From the NCBI RefSeq assembly GCF_013141765.1, contig NZ_WHOD01000066.1, positions 1 to 64,000 of the forward strand: a stretch of 64,000 nt of DNA, written 5' to 3'. This stretch comes from Paenibacillus foliorum (GTDB lineage Bacteria > Bacillota > Bacilli > Paenibacillales > NBRC-103111). A model generated the notes under the pieces. It saw only the letters and a program-made list of their open reading frames with translations, was not told the DNA's origin and made no database searches. Positions 28,709-35,834 of the stretch are shown here, piece by piece (positions within the stretch are counted from its first letter, which is position 1; the number at the start of each line of letters is the position of its first letter). Made by a program: the position numbers and the translations under genes.

Positions 28709-29488
28709 TCAACTATAGATAGACAATTGGGGTTCTAGGTCTGTAAATCGATACAACTGAGCTGCCCTTTGTGAATACCGATTGGATAATTCTAAGCTTC
28801 CATTCCTGTCTTTTACTTCTTCAATAATCCCTTTGCGGCTTTGAGTTGATGTGATTTTTCGAATGAAGTTTTTCTCCTCGAACTCTGGCACTACCGTTTG
28901 AATAACTTGATAAAGCTCCCCAATCGTAAACTCTTCAGGAAGAAACTCTTTAGCAATTGTTGTGGTAAGCATTCTCTGGCGGATTCTTTGTAAGGCATCC
29001 TGGAGAATCTGTCGATGATCGAAAGCTAGATCCAAGGACAAAGCTTCATTTACTGTATATAATCGAACTTCCGATGCATCAACTGCAGCTCTTCGATTTT
29101 CTAATACATTTTCATTCACTAAGGCAAGAAAAGCGTGAGAAATGATCCATCCTCTCGGATCACGTCCAGGATCACTATAGACATTAAAATATTCAAGATG
29201 AGCAAGATCAACACCCGTTTCTTCCTTCAACTCACGTTCTGCGCAAGAATAAACCGTTTCTGTTTCTCGAGTAAACCCACCTGGTAGAGCCCACTTTCTT
29301 TCATATGGCCAAATATTTCTTTGGATCAACATCACGTACAATTCACGTGAGGGTAAAGACTTTTTAACCTTATTTTTCTCCTTAGATAGAATCGTGAAAA
29401 TGACAATATCTGTTGGTGCTCCATCAGGAGTTCTGTATTTATTCGCTGAATAGTTCAACTCATTTTCGAACATGCTGTTAATCACCAT
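28709..29488 (-). CDS. nrtR: NrtR-type NUDIX-winged-helix regulator of NAD metabolism
   Basis: Protein of 259 residues with an N-terminal NUDIX domain and a C-terminal winged-helix domain, the architecture of NrtR, a transcriptional regulator of NAD biosynthesis genes that senses ADP-ribose. The NUDIX box is complete: G(x5)E(x7)RELKEETGV inside GGFTRETETVYSCAERELK, so hydrolase activity may be retained, whereas several NrtR proteins have degenerate boxes. The C-terminal region (FTIGELYQVIQTVVPEFEEK, FIRKI) fits the DNA-binding domain. First gene of the operon, 64 bp or more before prs. A second ATG at 29473 with GGTGAT upstream is an alternative start. A near-palindrome upstream may be its operator. 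Confidence 0.88.
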   Translation of the reverse strand: MVINSMFENELNYSANKYRTPDGAPTDIVIFTILSKEKNKVKKSLPSRELYVMLIQRNIWPYERKWALPGGFTRETETVYSCAERELKEETGVDLAHLEYFNVYSDPGRDPRGWIISHAFLALVNENVLENRRAAVDASEVRLYTVNEALSLDLAFDHRQILQDALQRIRQRMLTTTIAKEFLPEEFTIGELYQVIQTVVPEFEEKNFIRKITSTQSRKGIIEEVKDRNGSLELSNRYSQRAAQLYRFTDLEPQLSIYS

Positions 29489-29507
29489 TCCATAATTTCA
29501 CTTTGAT

Positions 29508-29526
29508 ATTATCATTATGACATAAT
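29508..29526. promoter_or_regulatory. Candidate NrtR operator
   Basis: Near-palindrome ATTATCATTATGACATAAT centred at 29517, about 20 bp upstream of the nrtR start and inside its probable promoter. Perfect outer arms (ATTAT/ATAAT) and a mixed centre. NrtR operators in other bacteria are palindromes of about 21 bp, so autoregulation of the whole operon is plausible. I have no family-specific consensus for this lineage. Confidence 0.4.
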
Positions 29527-29552
29527 TAAAGATCGTGTCAAGATATTTTTGG

Positions 29553-29584
29553 AAAAAACCACCTCTTTCTTAATAGAATAGAGG
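29553..29584 (-). terminator. Terminator downstream of tatD
   Basis: On the minus strand CCTCTATTC and GAAAGAGG form an imperfect stem (29584-29562) followed by six T (complement of 29553-29558). Closes the RNA-repair transcript that ends with tatD at 29607. Confidence 0.6.
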
Positions 29585-29606
29585 CAGCTTCTTGAATTTA
29601 AACTTA

Positions 29607-30401
29607 TTATTTCAAATCAAAAAATTCCTTCGCTGTCTTAGTCGTAATATCCGCAACTTCCTCTGTCGTCTTTCCCACACATGCGGCTACCGCTTGTGCA
29701 ATATGTGGTAGAAAAGCAGGCTCATTTCGTCCATCCAGCGGCTTCACACTCAAGTCTCTTGGAGTTAGAAACGGGGCGTCCGTCTCGATCATCAATCGAT
29801 TCAACGGTACTCTTTTGACCACTTCCCGAAGATGTTTTCCTCTGCGCTCGTCACAAATCCAGCCCGTGATTCCAATGTAAAAGCCCATGTTCAAATAGAC
29901 CTGCAGTTCTTGGATGGAGCCCGTGAAGCAATGCACAACCGCTTTATGGATTCGCCCGGCATACGGCTTTAGTAATCGAATAAAATCATAATGTGCCTCC
30001 CGCTCATGCAAAAAAAGCGGTATCTTCAGCTCACACGCTAGCTGAACTTGCTCTTCGAACCATTTTTTCTGTACATCCCTAGGCGAAAAATCCCGGTTGT
30101 AGTCAAGCCCGCACTCTCCAATAGCAACCACTTGGGGTAGTAAAGCCAGCCGATGCAGCTTTTCTATCGTATGAGCCGTGCAATTGCGCGCATCATGCGG
30201 ATGAATCCCTGCCGTTGCATATAATTTCTCTGGGAACCGCGCGGCATACCGTGCCGCCTCTTCACTGTTTCTCTCATGTGTCCCTGTGAGGATCAACGGT
30301 GAAACGCCTGCTTCCACCGCGCGTGCAACAACCCTGTCACGATCCTGCTGAAAAGAGCGGTGCATCAAATTCACGCCAATATCAATCATCTGTTTATTCA
30401 T
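29607..30401 (-). CDS. tatD: TatD-family metal-dependent deoxyribonuclease
   Basis: TIM-barrel hydrolase of 264 residues with the features of true TatD: N-terminal MIDIGVNL, TAGIHPHDA, VAIGECGLDYNRDFS, FLHEREAH, VVHCFTGS, GITGWICDERRG and IETDAPFLTPRDL. Family members are Mg-dependent 3'-5' exonucleases or endonucleases acting on DNA, and some on RNA ends. The DIGVNL start rather than DTHCHL, with the CDERRG motif, makes it closer to the Escherichia coli type than to the YabD type common in Firmicutes, which suggests transfer. ATG overlaps the kptA stop (ATGA), so it is coupled to the RNA-repair genes. Confidence 0.92.
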   Translation of the reverse strand: MNKQMIDIGVNLMHRSFQQDRDRVVARAVEAGVSPLILTGTHERNSEEAARYAARFPEKLYATAGIHPHDARNCTAHTIEKLHRLALLPQVVAIGECGLDYNRDFSPRDVQKKWFEEQVQLACELKIPLFLHEREAHYDFIRLLKPYAGRIHKAVVHCFTGSIQELQVYLNMGFYIGITGWICDERRGKHLREVVKRVPLNRLMIETDAPFLTPRDLSVKPLDGRNEPAFLPHIAQAVAACVGKTTEEVADITTKTAKEFFDLK

Positions 30402-30976
30402 ACCCGACCAATTCCTCCATCACTATTGTCAAAAATACTACAGCACACTGACGGAATTCCGTCTGCAAGCCAGACCTCGTTACCTGCATAATAAAAAGGG
30501 ACTCCCAAACTTGCAGCTTTGGCCGTATCGACCGCCAATATTACAAGCTCCCCCCTCCGTTCTCCGGCAAGGGTGGCAAAATGAAGGCCCTCCGATAAAT
30601 GCACATACTGCCGCTTCATCGGTTGGATGCCTTCTTTCAAAATAACGGGTGCAGCCTTGATGTTCGTTCCATGGTATAGCACATCAGGCGGCTCAGCAGC
30701 CGGATAGCTTATCTTGTCATGGCTGTGTCCATAACGCGCTCGGATTCGTCCGCCCGTAATTTCAAAACGCTGCTTCTCACAGTTCCTGACTACTTGTTCA
30801 ATGTCTTCTAAACCGATATCAAACCATTTTGCTTCTTTAACTAAGACTGTCAGCAGCTCATCCAACGTACAAGAACCATCCGCAGCATTTAAAGACAGGC
30901 CAAAATCTTGAGGTGAATGCCGTAAAATTTTGCTCATCAGCTTGCTTAAACTCATTTCCTGACTTTCGTTCAACAT
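30398..30976 (-). CDS. kptA: RNA 2'-phosphotransferase KptA/Tpt1
   Basis: KptA family, about 192 residues. Removes an internal 2'-phosphate from RNA by transfer to NAD, releasing ADP-ribose 1'',2''-cyclic phosphate and nicotinamide. Catalytic-tetrad regions are visible: LSKLMSKILRHSP (Arg-His), VLYHGTN, QYVHLSE and GNEVWLADGIP. ATG at 30976 has AGGAAG eight bases upstream; the frame extends to a GTG at 30985. Located between the RtcB RNA ligase remnant region and tatD, overlapping tatD by 4 nt. The context points to RNA repair. Its NAD use is notable beside the NAD salvage operon. Confidence 0.93.
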   Translation of the reverse strand: MLNESQEMSLSKLMSKILRHSPQDFGLSLNAADGSCTLDELLTVLVKEAKWFDIGLEDIEQVVRNCEKQRFEITGGRIRARYGHSHDKISYPAAEPPDVLYHGTNIKAAPVILKEGIQPMKRQYVHLSEGLHFATLAGERRGELVILAVDTAKAASLGVPFYYAGNEVWLADGIPSVCCSIFDNSDGGIGRV

Positions 30977-31020
30977 GTTAATCACTTCCTAATATTCATA
31001 TTTACTTCTAATTTGCATAG

Positions 31021-31280
31021 TTACATAGCCGATAATCCGAATTGCTTTTCCGTATCCTCTTTCAACCAGGATAACATCTGTCCTTTATGGAGATCCGGCT
31101 TCATCGCTTTAATGTGTTTCTCTATTTGGATCGTTTGCTCGTAGTGCCACTCCAATGCTGATAATTCGTCGTACCTATCAAAAACATACCTTCCTGAGAG
31201 GTTGCCCCGTCCAGCAGGTTCAAAAAATAAGACCGCGCCCGTTCCGCTATGGAATCGATGTCTTCGATCACAAGGATCAT
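31021..31280 (-). pseudogene. AAA+ ATPase fragment with frameshift
   Basis: Between rtcB and kptA. In one minus-strand frame from ATG 31280 to TAG 31122 the sequence reads [18 protein letters not shown] then [19 protein letters not shown], an unmistakable Walker B and sensor-1 segment of an AAA+ ATPase of the proteasome/FtsH-like clade. It then runs into [10 protein letters not shown] and stops. In another frame the DNA continues open to a TAA at 31021 with a helical tail (EKHIKAMKPDLHKGQMLSWL) that is probably the original C-terminus. The N-terminal half with Walker A is missing. A decayed gene of the RNA-repair cluster. Confidence 0.75.
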
Positions 31281-31308
31281 ACTGCACTTTGAGGATCTCT
31301 ATTCATCA

Positions 31309-32730
31309 TCATTTTGCACCTTTTACTGTCGCCATCGGCTTACATTTTGCCACTACTTGAGCCAATCCCGCTCCTATGACACTCTCGATAATTTGATCAA
31401 CATCCTTATAAGCTTGTGGGGATTCATCCAAAATAGATTCCAGAGATCGCTGATTCACAACAATCTCATCGTCCGTTCCTACTTTGAGCGACGAGGAAAA
31501 CTCGTTCAATGTTACCAATTTCTTAGTCGCGCTGCGTGACCGAATTCGTCCTGCCCCATGACAGATGGAATAAAAATTTGCCCTTCCCGTTGGGGAGCCT
31601 ACCATGATATATGAGGCCGTTCCCATTGAACCTGGAATAAGTGCAGGATGTCCGGTGCTCATATAAGGCTCCGGATTGGCTGGATGGTTAGCCGGTAGCG
31701 CTCTTGTAGACCCTTTACGATGGATAAAAAAGGACTGCCCCTCGTGTTCCTCTTCCCATGCATAGTTGTGCATAAGGTCATACAGCGTCGTCATCTCGAA
31801 TTTGGACCCGAATACATCCTTGCCGGCTTCCCGCACTGCATAAGCGATAAGATGCCGATTCACGACTGCATAATTCAATGCCGAGTACTCCAAATTCACA
31901 TACGTCTGTGCAAGAGGATGTGTTAGCGGTGCAAACAGCAGCTTCGGGTCAGCGGTCCCGAGCCCTTCAGCCCGCATCATTTTCGTTATATTGCTTCCAC
32001 AATACTGGCTAACAGAGCCTCCCCAGGATCGCGATCCCGAGTGGATCATCACCACCACTTGACCGTCGAGCAGCCCCCAAGCTTCCGCTATTTCCCGTTG
32101 ATCCTCGGCAATTTCAATTGACTGAATTTCAACAAAGTGATTACCATTCCCGAGCGTTCCAAGCTGTCGATGTGATCGATGCCAAACTTGCTCCGGGAAC
32201 AGGTTCAATGCATTTTCATCAAAAGCAAACTTGCTTCGCTCCACATGGGTAAGAGATGTCGCCTTGCGTGGGGTGTACCCATCTGGAATATATTTTTTCG
32301 GCAGGCCATGCAGCCCCTTCTTGATCACATGCTCCAGGCGAATATCCGAGAAATATCCCCTCGCATGGTCCTCCACCGGCAAATACTTCTCTATGACTTT
32401 GACAAGCTTGCGCCGCAGCTTCACTTCCTTTAAGTCATCCTTGTGCAGATTCGTCAGATGGACCCTCATGCCACAACCGATATCACTTCCGACGATTGAA
32501 GGCGATACATAGCCGTCTTTGGTGTTCCATACCGCAGTGGTTCCGATACAGGTCCCCACACCTACATGCACATCCGGGGTATAGCTCATATATACTTGAT
32601 TCGGAATTTGCAAATTATTATTTGCCATCTCGAATACTTTATAATCCAATTCTTTAAACAGGGTATCCCCTGCATACACATGCACAGTCCCGGAAGGGAG
32701 CTGAACCTGCTGGTAATAGGTTTCGTTCAT
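31309..32730 (-). CDS. rtcB: RNA-splicing ligase RtcB
   Basis: RtcB family, 473 residues, complete. Joins 2',3'-cyclic phosphate or 3'-phosphate RNA ends to 5'-OH ends using GTP and Mn. Metal and guanylylation motifs are present: DVHVGVGTCIG, SIVGSDIGCGM with metal ligands Asp83 and Cys86, GNGNHFVEIQ, HSGSRSWG, and SICHGAGRIRSR with the GMP-accepting His391. GAGAGGAAAG ribosome binding site. First gene of the RNA-repair operon with kptA and tatD, preceded by a strong hairpin at 32,881-32,914. Confidence 0.96.
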   Translation of the reverse strand: MNETYYQQVQLPSGTVHVYAGDTLFKELDYKVFEMANNNLQIPNQVYMSYTPDVHVGVGTCIGTTAVWNTKDGYVSPSIVGSDIGCGMRVHLTNLHKDDLKEVKLRRKLVKVIEKYLPVEDHARGYFSDIRLEHVIKKGLHGLPKKYIPDGYTPRKATSLTHVERSKFAFDENALNLFPEQVWHRSHRQLGTLGNGNHFVEIQSIEIAEDQREIAEAWGLLDGQVVVMIHSGSRSWGGSVSQYCGSNITKMMRAEGLGTADPKLLFAPLTHPLAQTYVNLEYSALNYAVVNRHLIAYAVREAGKDVFGSKFEMTTLYDLMHNYAWEEEHEGQSFFIHRKGSTRALPANHPANPEPYMSTGHPALIPGSMGTASYIMVGSPTGRANFYSICHGAGRIRSRSATKKLVTLNEFSSSLKVGTDDEIVVNQRSLESILDESPQAYKDVDQIIESVIGAGLAQVVAKCKPMATVKGAK

Positions 32731-32880
32731 TATTTATTTTCTTTCCTCTCTTTGAACCCCAAATTTTATTGGAAGTTCCTTTATAATGGGCATTTTGTTG
32801 CCGTAAAAACACGTTGCTGGACCGTGACTGTTTATCTTCTTGCATCGGACTCACCCTTTCTTTGGTACTTTTTTGAACGC

Positions 32881-32914
32881 AAAAAAGCCATAGACTGACA
32901 TCGTCTATGGCTTT
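32881..32914 (-). terminator. Strong hairpin terminator upstream of rtcB
   Basis: A perfect 12-bp stem (32884-32895 with 32903-32914) with a 7-nt loop. On the minus strand it is followed by at least six T (complement of 32881-32886). It terminates minus-strand transcription coming from 33.3 kb, or could act as an attenuator in a long rtcB leader, since rtcB begins only 150 bp downstream. Confidence 0.75.
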
Positions 32915-32983
32915 ACGAGTTAACTAAAAAAATAGGTACACGAATCCCTATTTATTCATCACAAGTTCGCTGAGACCGATGGA

Positions 32984-33265
32984 ATGAAACTTTTTGCAAT
33001 TGTCAGGTTACTGTTATGGATGCGAATCATACTCATCGGCCTCCTTTCCATTTATTTACAAACATCTTACTACCTACATCCAATTGCCGTCAATGAGTCG
33101 CAAGCGGAAAGATTAATTAAAACCAATTGTTATTACGCCGGGAATTATGACAAATTCAGAACGTTTCATGATTATTGCCACGAAGTAAGATTAGGGATTT
33201 TAAAAAGGTATACTCGTTATTGGGGTATCCTTTGTTTGTTTACAATGCTTGATGGAATGGGTTGA
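32984..33265 (+). CDS. Possible small membrane protein
   Basis: Open frame of 93 codons in an otherwise empty gap. Residues about 5-27 are strongly hydrophobic (WMRIILIGLLSIYL), and the C-terminus again has a short hydrophobic stretch. The middle is polar with aromatic residues (FRTFHDYCHEVRLGILK). There is no convincing ribosome binding site and no family I recognise. Could be chance. Confidence 0.3.
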   Translation: MKLFAIVRLLLWMRIILIGLLSIYLQTSYYLHPIAVNESQAERLIKTNCYYAGNYDKFRTFHDYCHEVRLGILKRYTRYWGILCLFTMLDGMG

Positions 33266-33270
33266 ACTAA

Positions 33271-33450
33271 TTAATTCCATTCCTCGCGCGATTGTTTCAC
33301 TTCATCCAATACCTCTTTTTCGCGTTCAGGTGTCAAAGCCCCTACTGATTCCAACAGATCGTCTATGGAGTAATCTTCTTCTTGAGTTTCGATAGTTTCC
33401 TTTTCAAGATCAATCAGAACGCGAGAATTATGAATGTTTTCTGGAAGCAT
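33271..33450 (-). CDS. Small acidic protein, 59 residues
   Basis: ATG at 33450 with a strong GGAGGGG seven bases upstream and stop at 33271. Very acidic and helical: LIDLEKETIETQEEDYSI then LLESVGALTPEREKEVLDEV. The composition and length resemble antitoxins or small regulatory proteins, but no toxin gene adjoins it and I recognise no family. It could instead act on the HNH nuclease encoded upstream on the same strand. Confidence 0.6.
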   Translation of the reverse strand: MLPENIHNSRVLIDLEKETIETQEEDYSIDDLLESVGALTPEREKEVLDEVKQSREEWN

Positions 33451-33593
33451 AACAACCCCTCCATTTCAAGTTAGCTGTAATTCATTATTGCACACACCAT
33501 TACAATTCCATACTGCTATATCCCATGGCCCGGTTCCGGGTCAGTACTAAAGTTTGGATAGCAAATTTCTATACAGGAATACAAATAGGTATT

Positions 33594-34454
33594 TTACAGA
33601 CCTCCACTTTGGTTAAATCTTGCAGGTCCTCTAAACACTTCTTTAATATGCCACCCGATAAAACTATCGTTAGGTTGATAGATAGGGTGGATTGGTGATC
33701 GTACTTTCTTTCCGTGAAATCTCATCAACCACTCTTCAAATCCTACAGAACCATGAGCTTCCTCAGCTACAAGCATCTCCCTCTCGGAGGATACACCGCG
33801 ATCAAAAAGCTTATGGTGCAATGAGCATAATGCGATTCCGTTTTCCTCACTATCCGGGCCTCCAGCCTGATGCCATTGAATATGAGCTGCGTCAATAGCC
33901 ACCAAGTTGTGTCCCAAAAGCACATCAAACCCGCATATGGCACAGCTATATTCATAGGCTCTCAGAATCTTATCCCTGAAGTGCGGATCACGCGGCCGTT
34001 TTCTTTTCATTGAAAAATCGAGGCCAGCTTCGTCAAATATATCTTGTTGCATGGTTTCCGGAAAATGCTCGTTTACTATCTGTACCGCAATCTCTTGAAT
34101 AAGGAAGTCATTTCCCTTAAGAAGGGAAAGAACCTCATTAGTAAATCCACCGGCCACTCGATTTGTTAAAAGCTGTTTGTCGGAGAAATTAGCTTTATCG
34201 ACTTGGGTTGTTAACTTCCATATTCCATCAGTCTCTAGGCGTACAAAAGGCTCTTCAGGATGATATGATTTTCTGGATGGACCAAATTCAGTCAACAGTT
34301 TCTTGAGCTTTAACCGTACTTGCTCATAAGGCAATGAGGTTTCGTTGTGCTGAAGCCGGCCTAGCGCGTAGAGCAGTAATAAAGGTTTATGAGGCGCTCT
34401 TTGTCCGTTCTTTTTCCATATGGTTAGATTGTTTTTCAAACCATCCGCATTCAT
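33594..34454 (-). CDS. HNH restriction endonuclease, phosphorothioate-binding (ScoMcrA) type
   Basis: About 286 residues. The N-terminal part (WKKNGQRAPHKPLLLLYALG, FGPSRKSYHPEEPF) matches the sulfur-binding module of ScoMcrA-type enzymes, which recognise phosphorothioated DNA. The C-terminal part is a cysteine HNH nuclease: CAICGFD, AIDAAHIQWHQAGGPD, NGIALCSLHHKLFDRG. Family role: type IV restriction of DNA carrying phosphorothioate (some members also 5-methylcytosine) modification. ATG at 34454 has AGGTGG eight bases upstream; a GTG at 34466 also opens the frame. No dnd modification genes are in the window, as expected for a modification-dependent enzyme. Confidence 0.85.
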   Translation of the reverse strand: MNADGLKNNLTIWKKNGQRAPHKPLLLLYALGRLQHNETSLPYEQVRLKLKKLLTEFGPSRKSYHPEEPFVRLETDGIWKLTTQVDKANFSDKQLLTNRVAGGFTNEVLSLLKGNDFLIQEIAVQIVNEHFPETMQQDIFDEAGLDFSMKRKRPRDPHFRDKILRAYEYSCAICGFDVLLGHNLVAIDAAHIQWHQAGGPDSEENGIALCSLHHKLFDRGVSSEREMLVAEEAHGSVGFEEWLMRFHGKKVRSPIHPIYQPNDSFIGWHIKEVFRGPARFNQSGGL

Positions 34455-34503
34455 TGGCCTGCCCACCTGACATTAGATGAAATTCATCTAAATCATACCA
34501 TAT

Positions 34504-34815
34504 TCAGGTTCCTACAATCTCTTCTGCGTTAGGATTTATCTCTTTGCCCTTCATAAAATAGAGTAGTTTCATCCCATCCTGAACCCCTTTCATATAAAGC
34601 CATTCCTTCTGCATAGCACAATGTTGCGTAGATAAATCCAACAAATCTTTAACGCAGAGCTGATTGGTTCTATCCAATACATAATTCAAGTGCTTCTCTA
34701 ATATAGCTGCCTGATCTATTAATCGGGCTACAACCTCGAGTTGTTCAGCTATTCCAGCCAGCTCATCGAACCTTGTGATCACAGTCTCTTTTATCCAATC
34801 TTGATCAAATATCAT
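34504..34815 (-). CDS. Hypothetical helical protein divergent from XRE regulator
   Basis: About 103 residues from the ATG at 34815, which has GGAGG eight bases upstream. Mostly helical (FDELAGIAEQLEVVARLIDQ, TQHCAMQKEWLYMKGVQDG). No family recognised. It shares a divergent promoter region, with mirrored 19-bp operators, with the XRE gene at 34927, so it is probably the regulated partner. Phage-derived or toxin-antitoxin-like pairs have this layout. It lies just upstream of the HNH nuclease on the same strand. Confidence 0.65.
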   Translation of the reverse strand: MIFDQDWIKETVITRFDELAGIAEQLEVVARLIDQAAILEKHLNYVLDRTNQLCVKDLLDLSTQHCAMQKEWLYMKGVQDGMKLLYFMKGKEINPNAEEIVGT

Positions 34816-34845
34816 AGCAATTGCCTCCAACAAAAGATGAATATT

Positions 34846-34898
34846 ATACGCAAATGCGTACCATCCTAAAAATGATTATATGGTACGTTATCGCGTAT
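34846..34898. promoter_or_regulatory. Mirrored 19-bp operators in divergent promoter
   Basis: Positions 34846-34864 and 34880-34898 are inverted copies of ATACGCNNNNNCGTACCAT sharing 14 of 19 bases, placed symmetrically around 34872 between the two divergent genes. This is the expected binding site of the XRE protein encoded at 34927, which would control both directions. Confidence 0.7.
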
Positions 34899-34926
34899 AG
34901 TCAATGATCAATTGGGGAGGATCCAG

Positions 34927-35154
34927 ATGCCAAATAAGATTGTAGTAAAAATACCAGAGCTGCTAAAACAACGCGGAATGTCCTTGCGTGAATTATCTCG
35001 CTTAGCAGACGTTAGACACGCCGCGCTAAGCGAACTTTCGAATGGCAAACGCTCGAATATTAACTTTGCCCATATAGAAAAAATCGCTGATGCATTAAGC
35101 ATTAGCGATATTCGTGAGATTTTGGAATTGGTTGAGGTTGGGGAGATAGAGTAG
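34927..35154 (+). CDS. XRE-family transcriptional regulator
   Basis: Small Cro/C1-type regulator of 75 residues. Helix-turn-helix in MSLRELSRLADVRHAALSEL followed by FAHIEKIADALSI. ATG at 34927 is eight bases after GGGGAGG. Divergent from the 103-residue gene, with mirrored operators between, so probably autoregulatory. It lies about 400 bp left of the attL site of island A. Confidence 0.88.
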   Translation: MPNKIVVKIPELLKQRGMSLRELSRLADVRHAALSELSNGKRSNINFAHIEKIADALSISDIREILELVEVGEIE

Positions 35155-35560
35155 AGATAGTCAGAGAAGGAAATGCATTTTCTATTTCATTCATTAAATA
35201 ATGATCAATAATACCAATACCATGATCAAAAGCAACTACATGTACCGTATGCGGGATCATATTACCCTGAGTTGTGATCTGTAGCAACCCGCTGAAACCT
35301 TGATTTGACGGGCTTTTCATTAATAAGCTTCTGTTATGGCAGGCTTCATTCCGATCGTTTTTGTTGATGTTTTACATCAATTTTACATCAACTGCAAATC
35401 CCTGACCTCATCGCTACCAATGTTAGTGATGGGTTAGATCTAGTATGATAAAGGTAGGAGAATCCTTATTAAATAAAGTTTTTTTCTTTTCCCATTTGAT
35501 CTATTTGGTTCTATATGGTGCTTGGTGACGGTTTTCGTCACCAAAATATAAACTTACAAT
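35155..35560. other. Intergenic DNA with short repeats left of island A
   Basis: Contains a tandem 11-bp direct repeat TTTTACATCAA (35370-35380, 35381-35391) preceded by the inverted half GTTGATGT, and a perfect 9-bp hairpin (35522-35530 with 35536-35544) without a T-run, 17 bp from the attL site. A minus-strand open frame at 35102-35320 has no start site and overlaps the XRE gene, so I reject it. Confidence 0.4.
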
Positions 35561-35600
35561 GTTCCGCACTCCGCATGTGTTGAGTAGACAGTGAGAACAA
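35561..35600 (+). other. attL of island A
   Basis: GTTCCGCACTCCG-CATGTG-TTGAGTAGACAGTGAGAAC. The right half GAGTAGACAGTG is the reverse complement of the recombinase-proximal arm CACTGTACACTC found at 44,807-44,818, allowing two variable bases. It therefore reads as B-left joined to P-right, the left hybrid site of a serine-recombinase integration. Confidence 0.75.
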
Positions 35601-35834
35601 CCTTACGAAGTACTCTCGCCTAGTTGAGTTTTCTCAGCATACGAGTTAATAATGTTTATCATTATCAGATTAACAATGAATCGCATTCAGAAGATTTGGA
35701 TACCTAGTCCAACCTTTCGCTGTTGCTGGTTCAAGCGGATGAATAGCTGGTGTAGGTATTACAAATAAACTGGATTAAAAAATCGTATCCCCTCACGTAA
35801 TTCTACAAATTACTAAACCGAGGGGGGGCGGTCA

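Noticed and set aside
35102..35320. Minus-strand frame of 72 codons
   Set aside because: Overlaps the 3' end of the supported XRE gene, has no ribosome binding site and no recognisable family.
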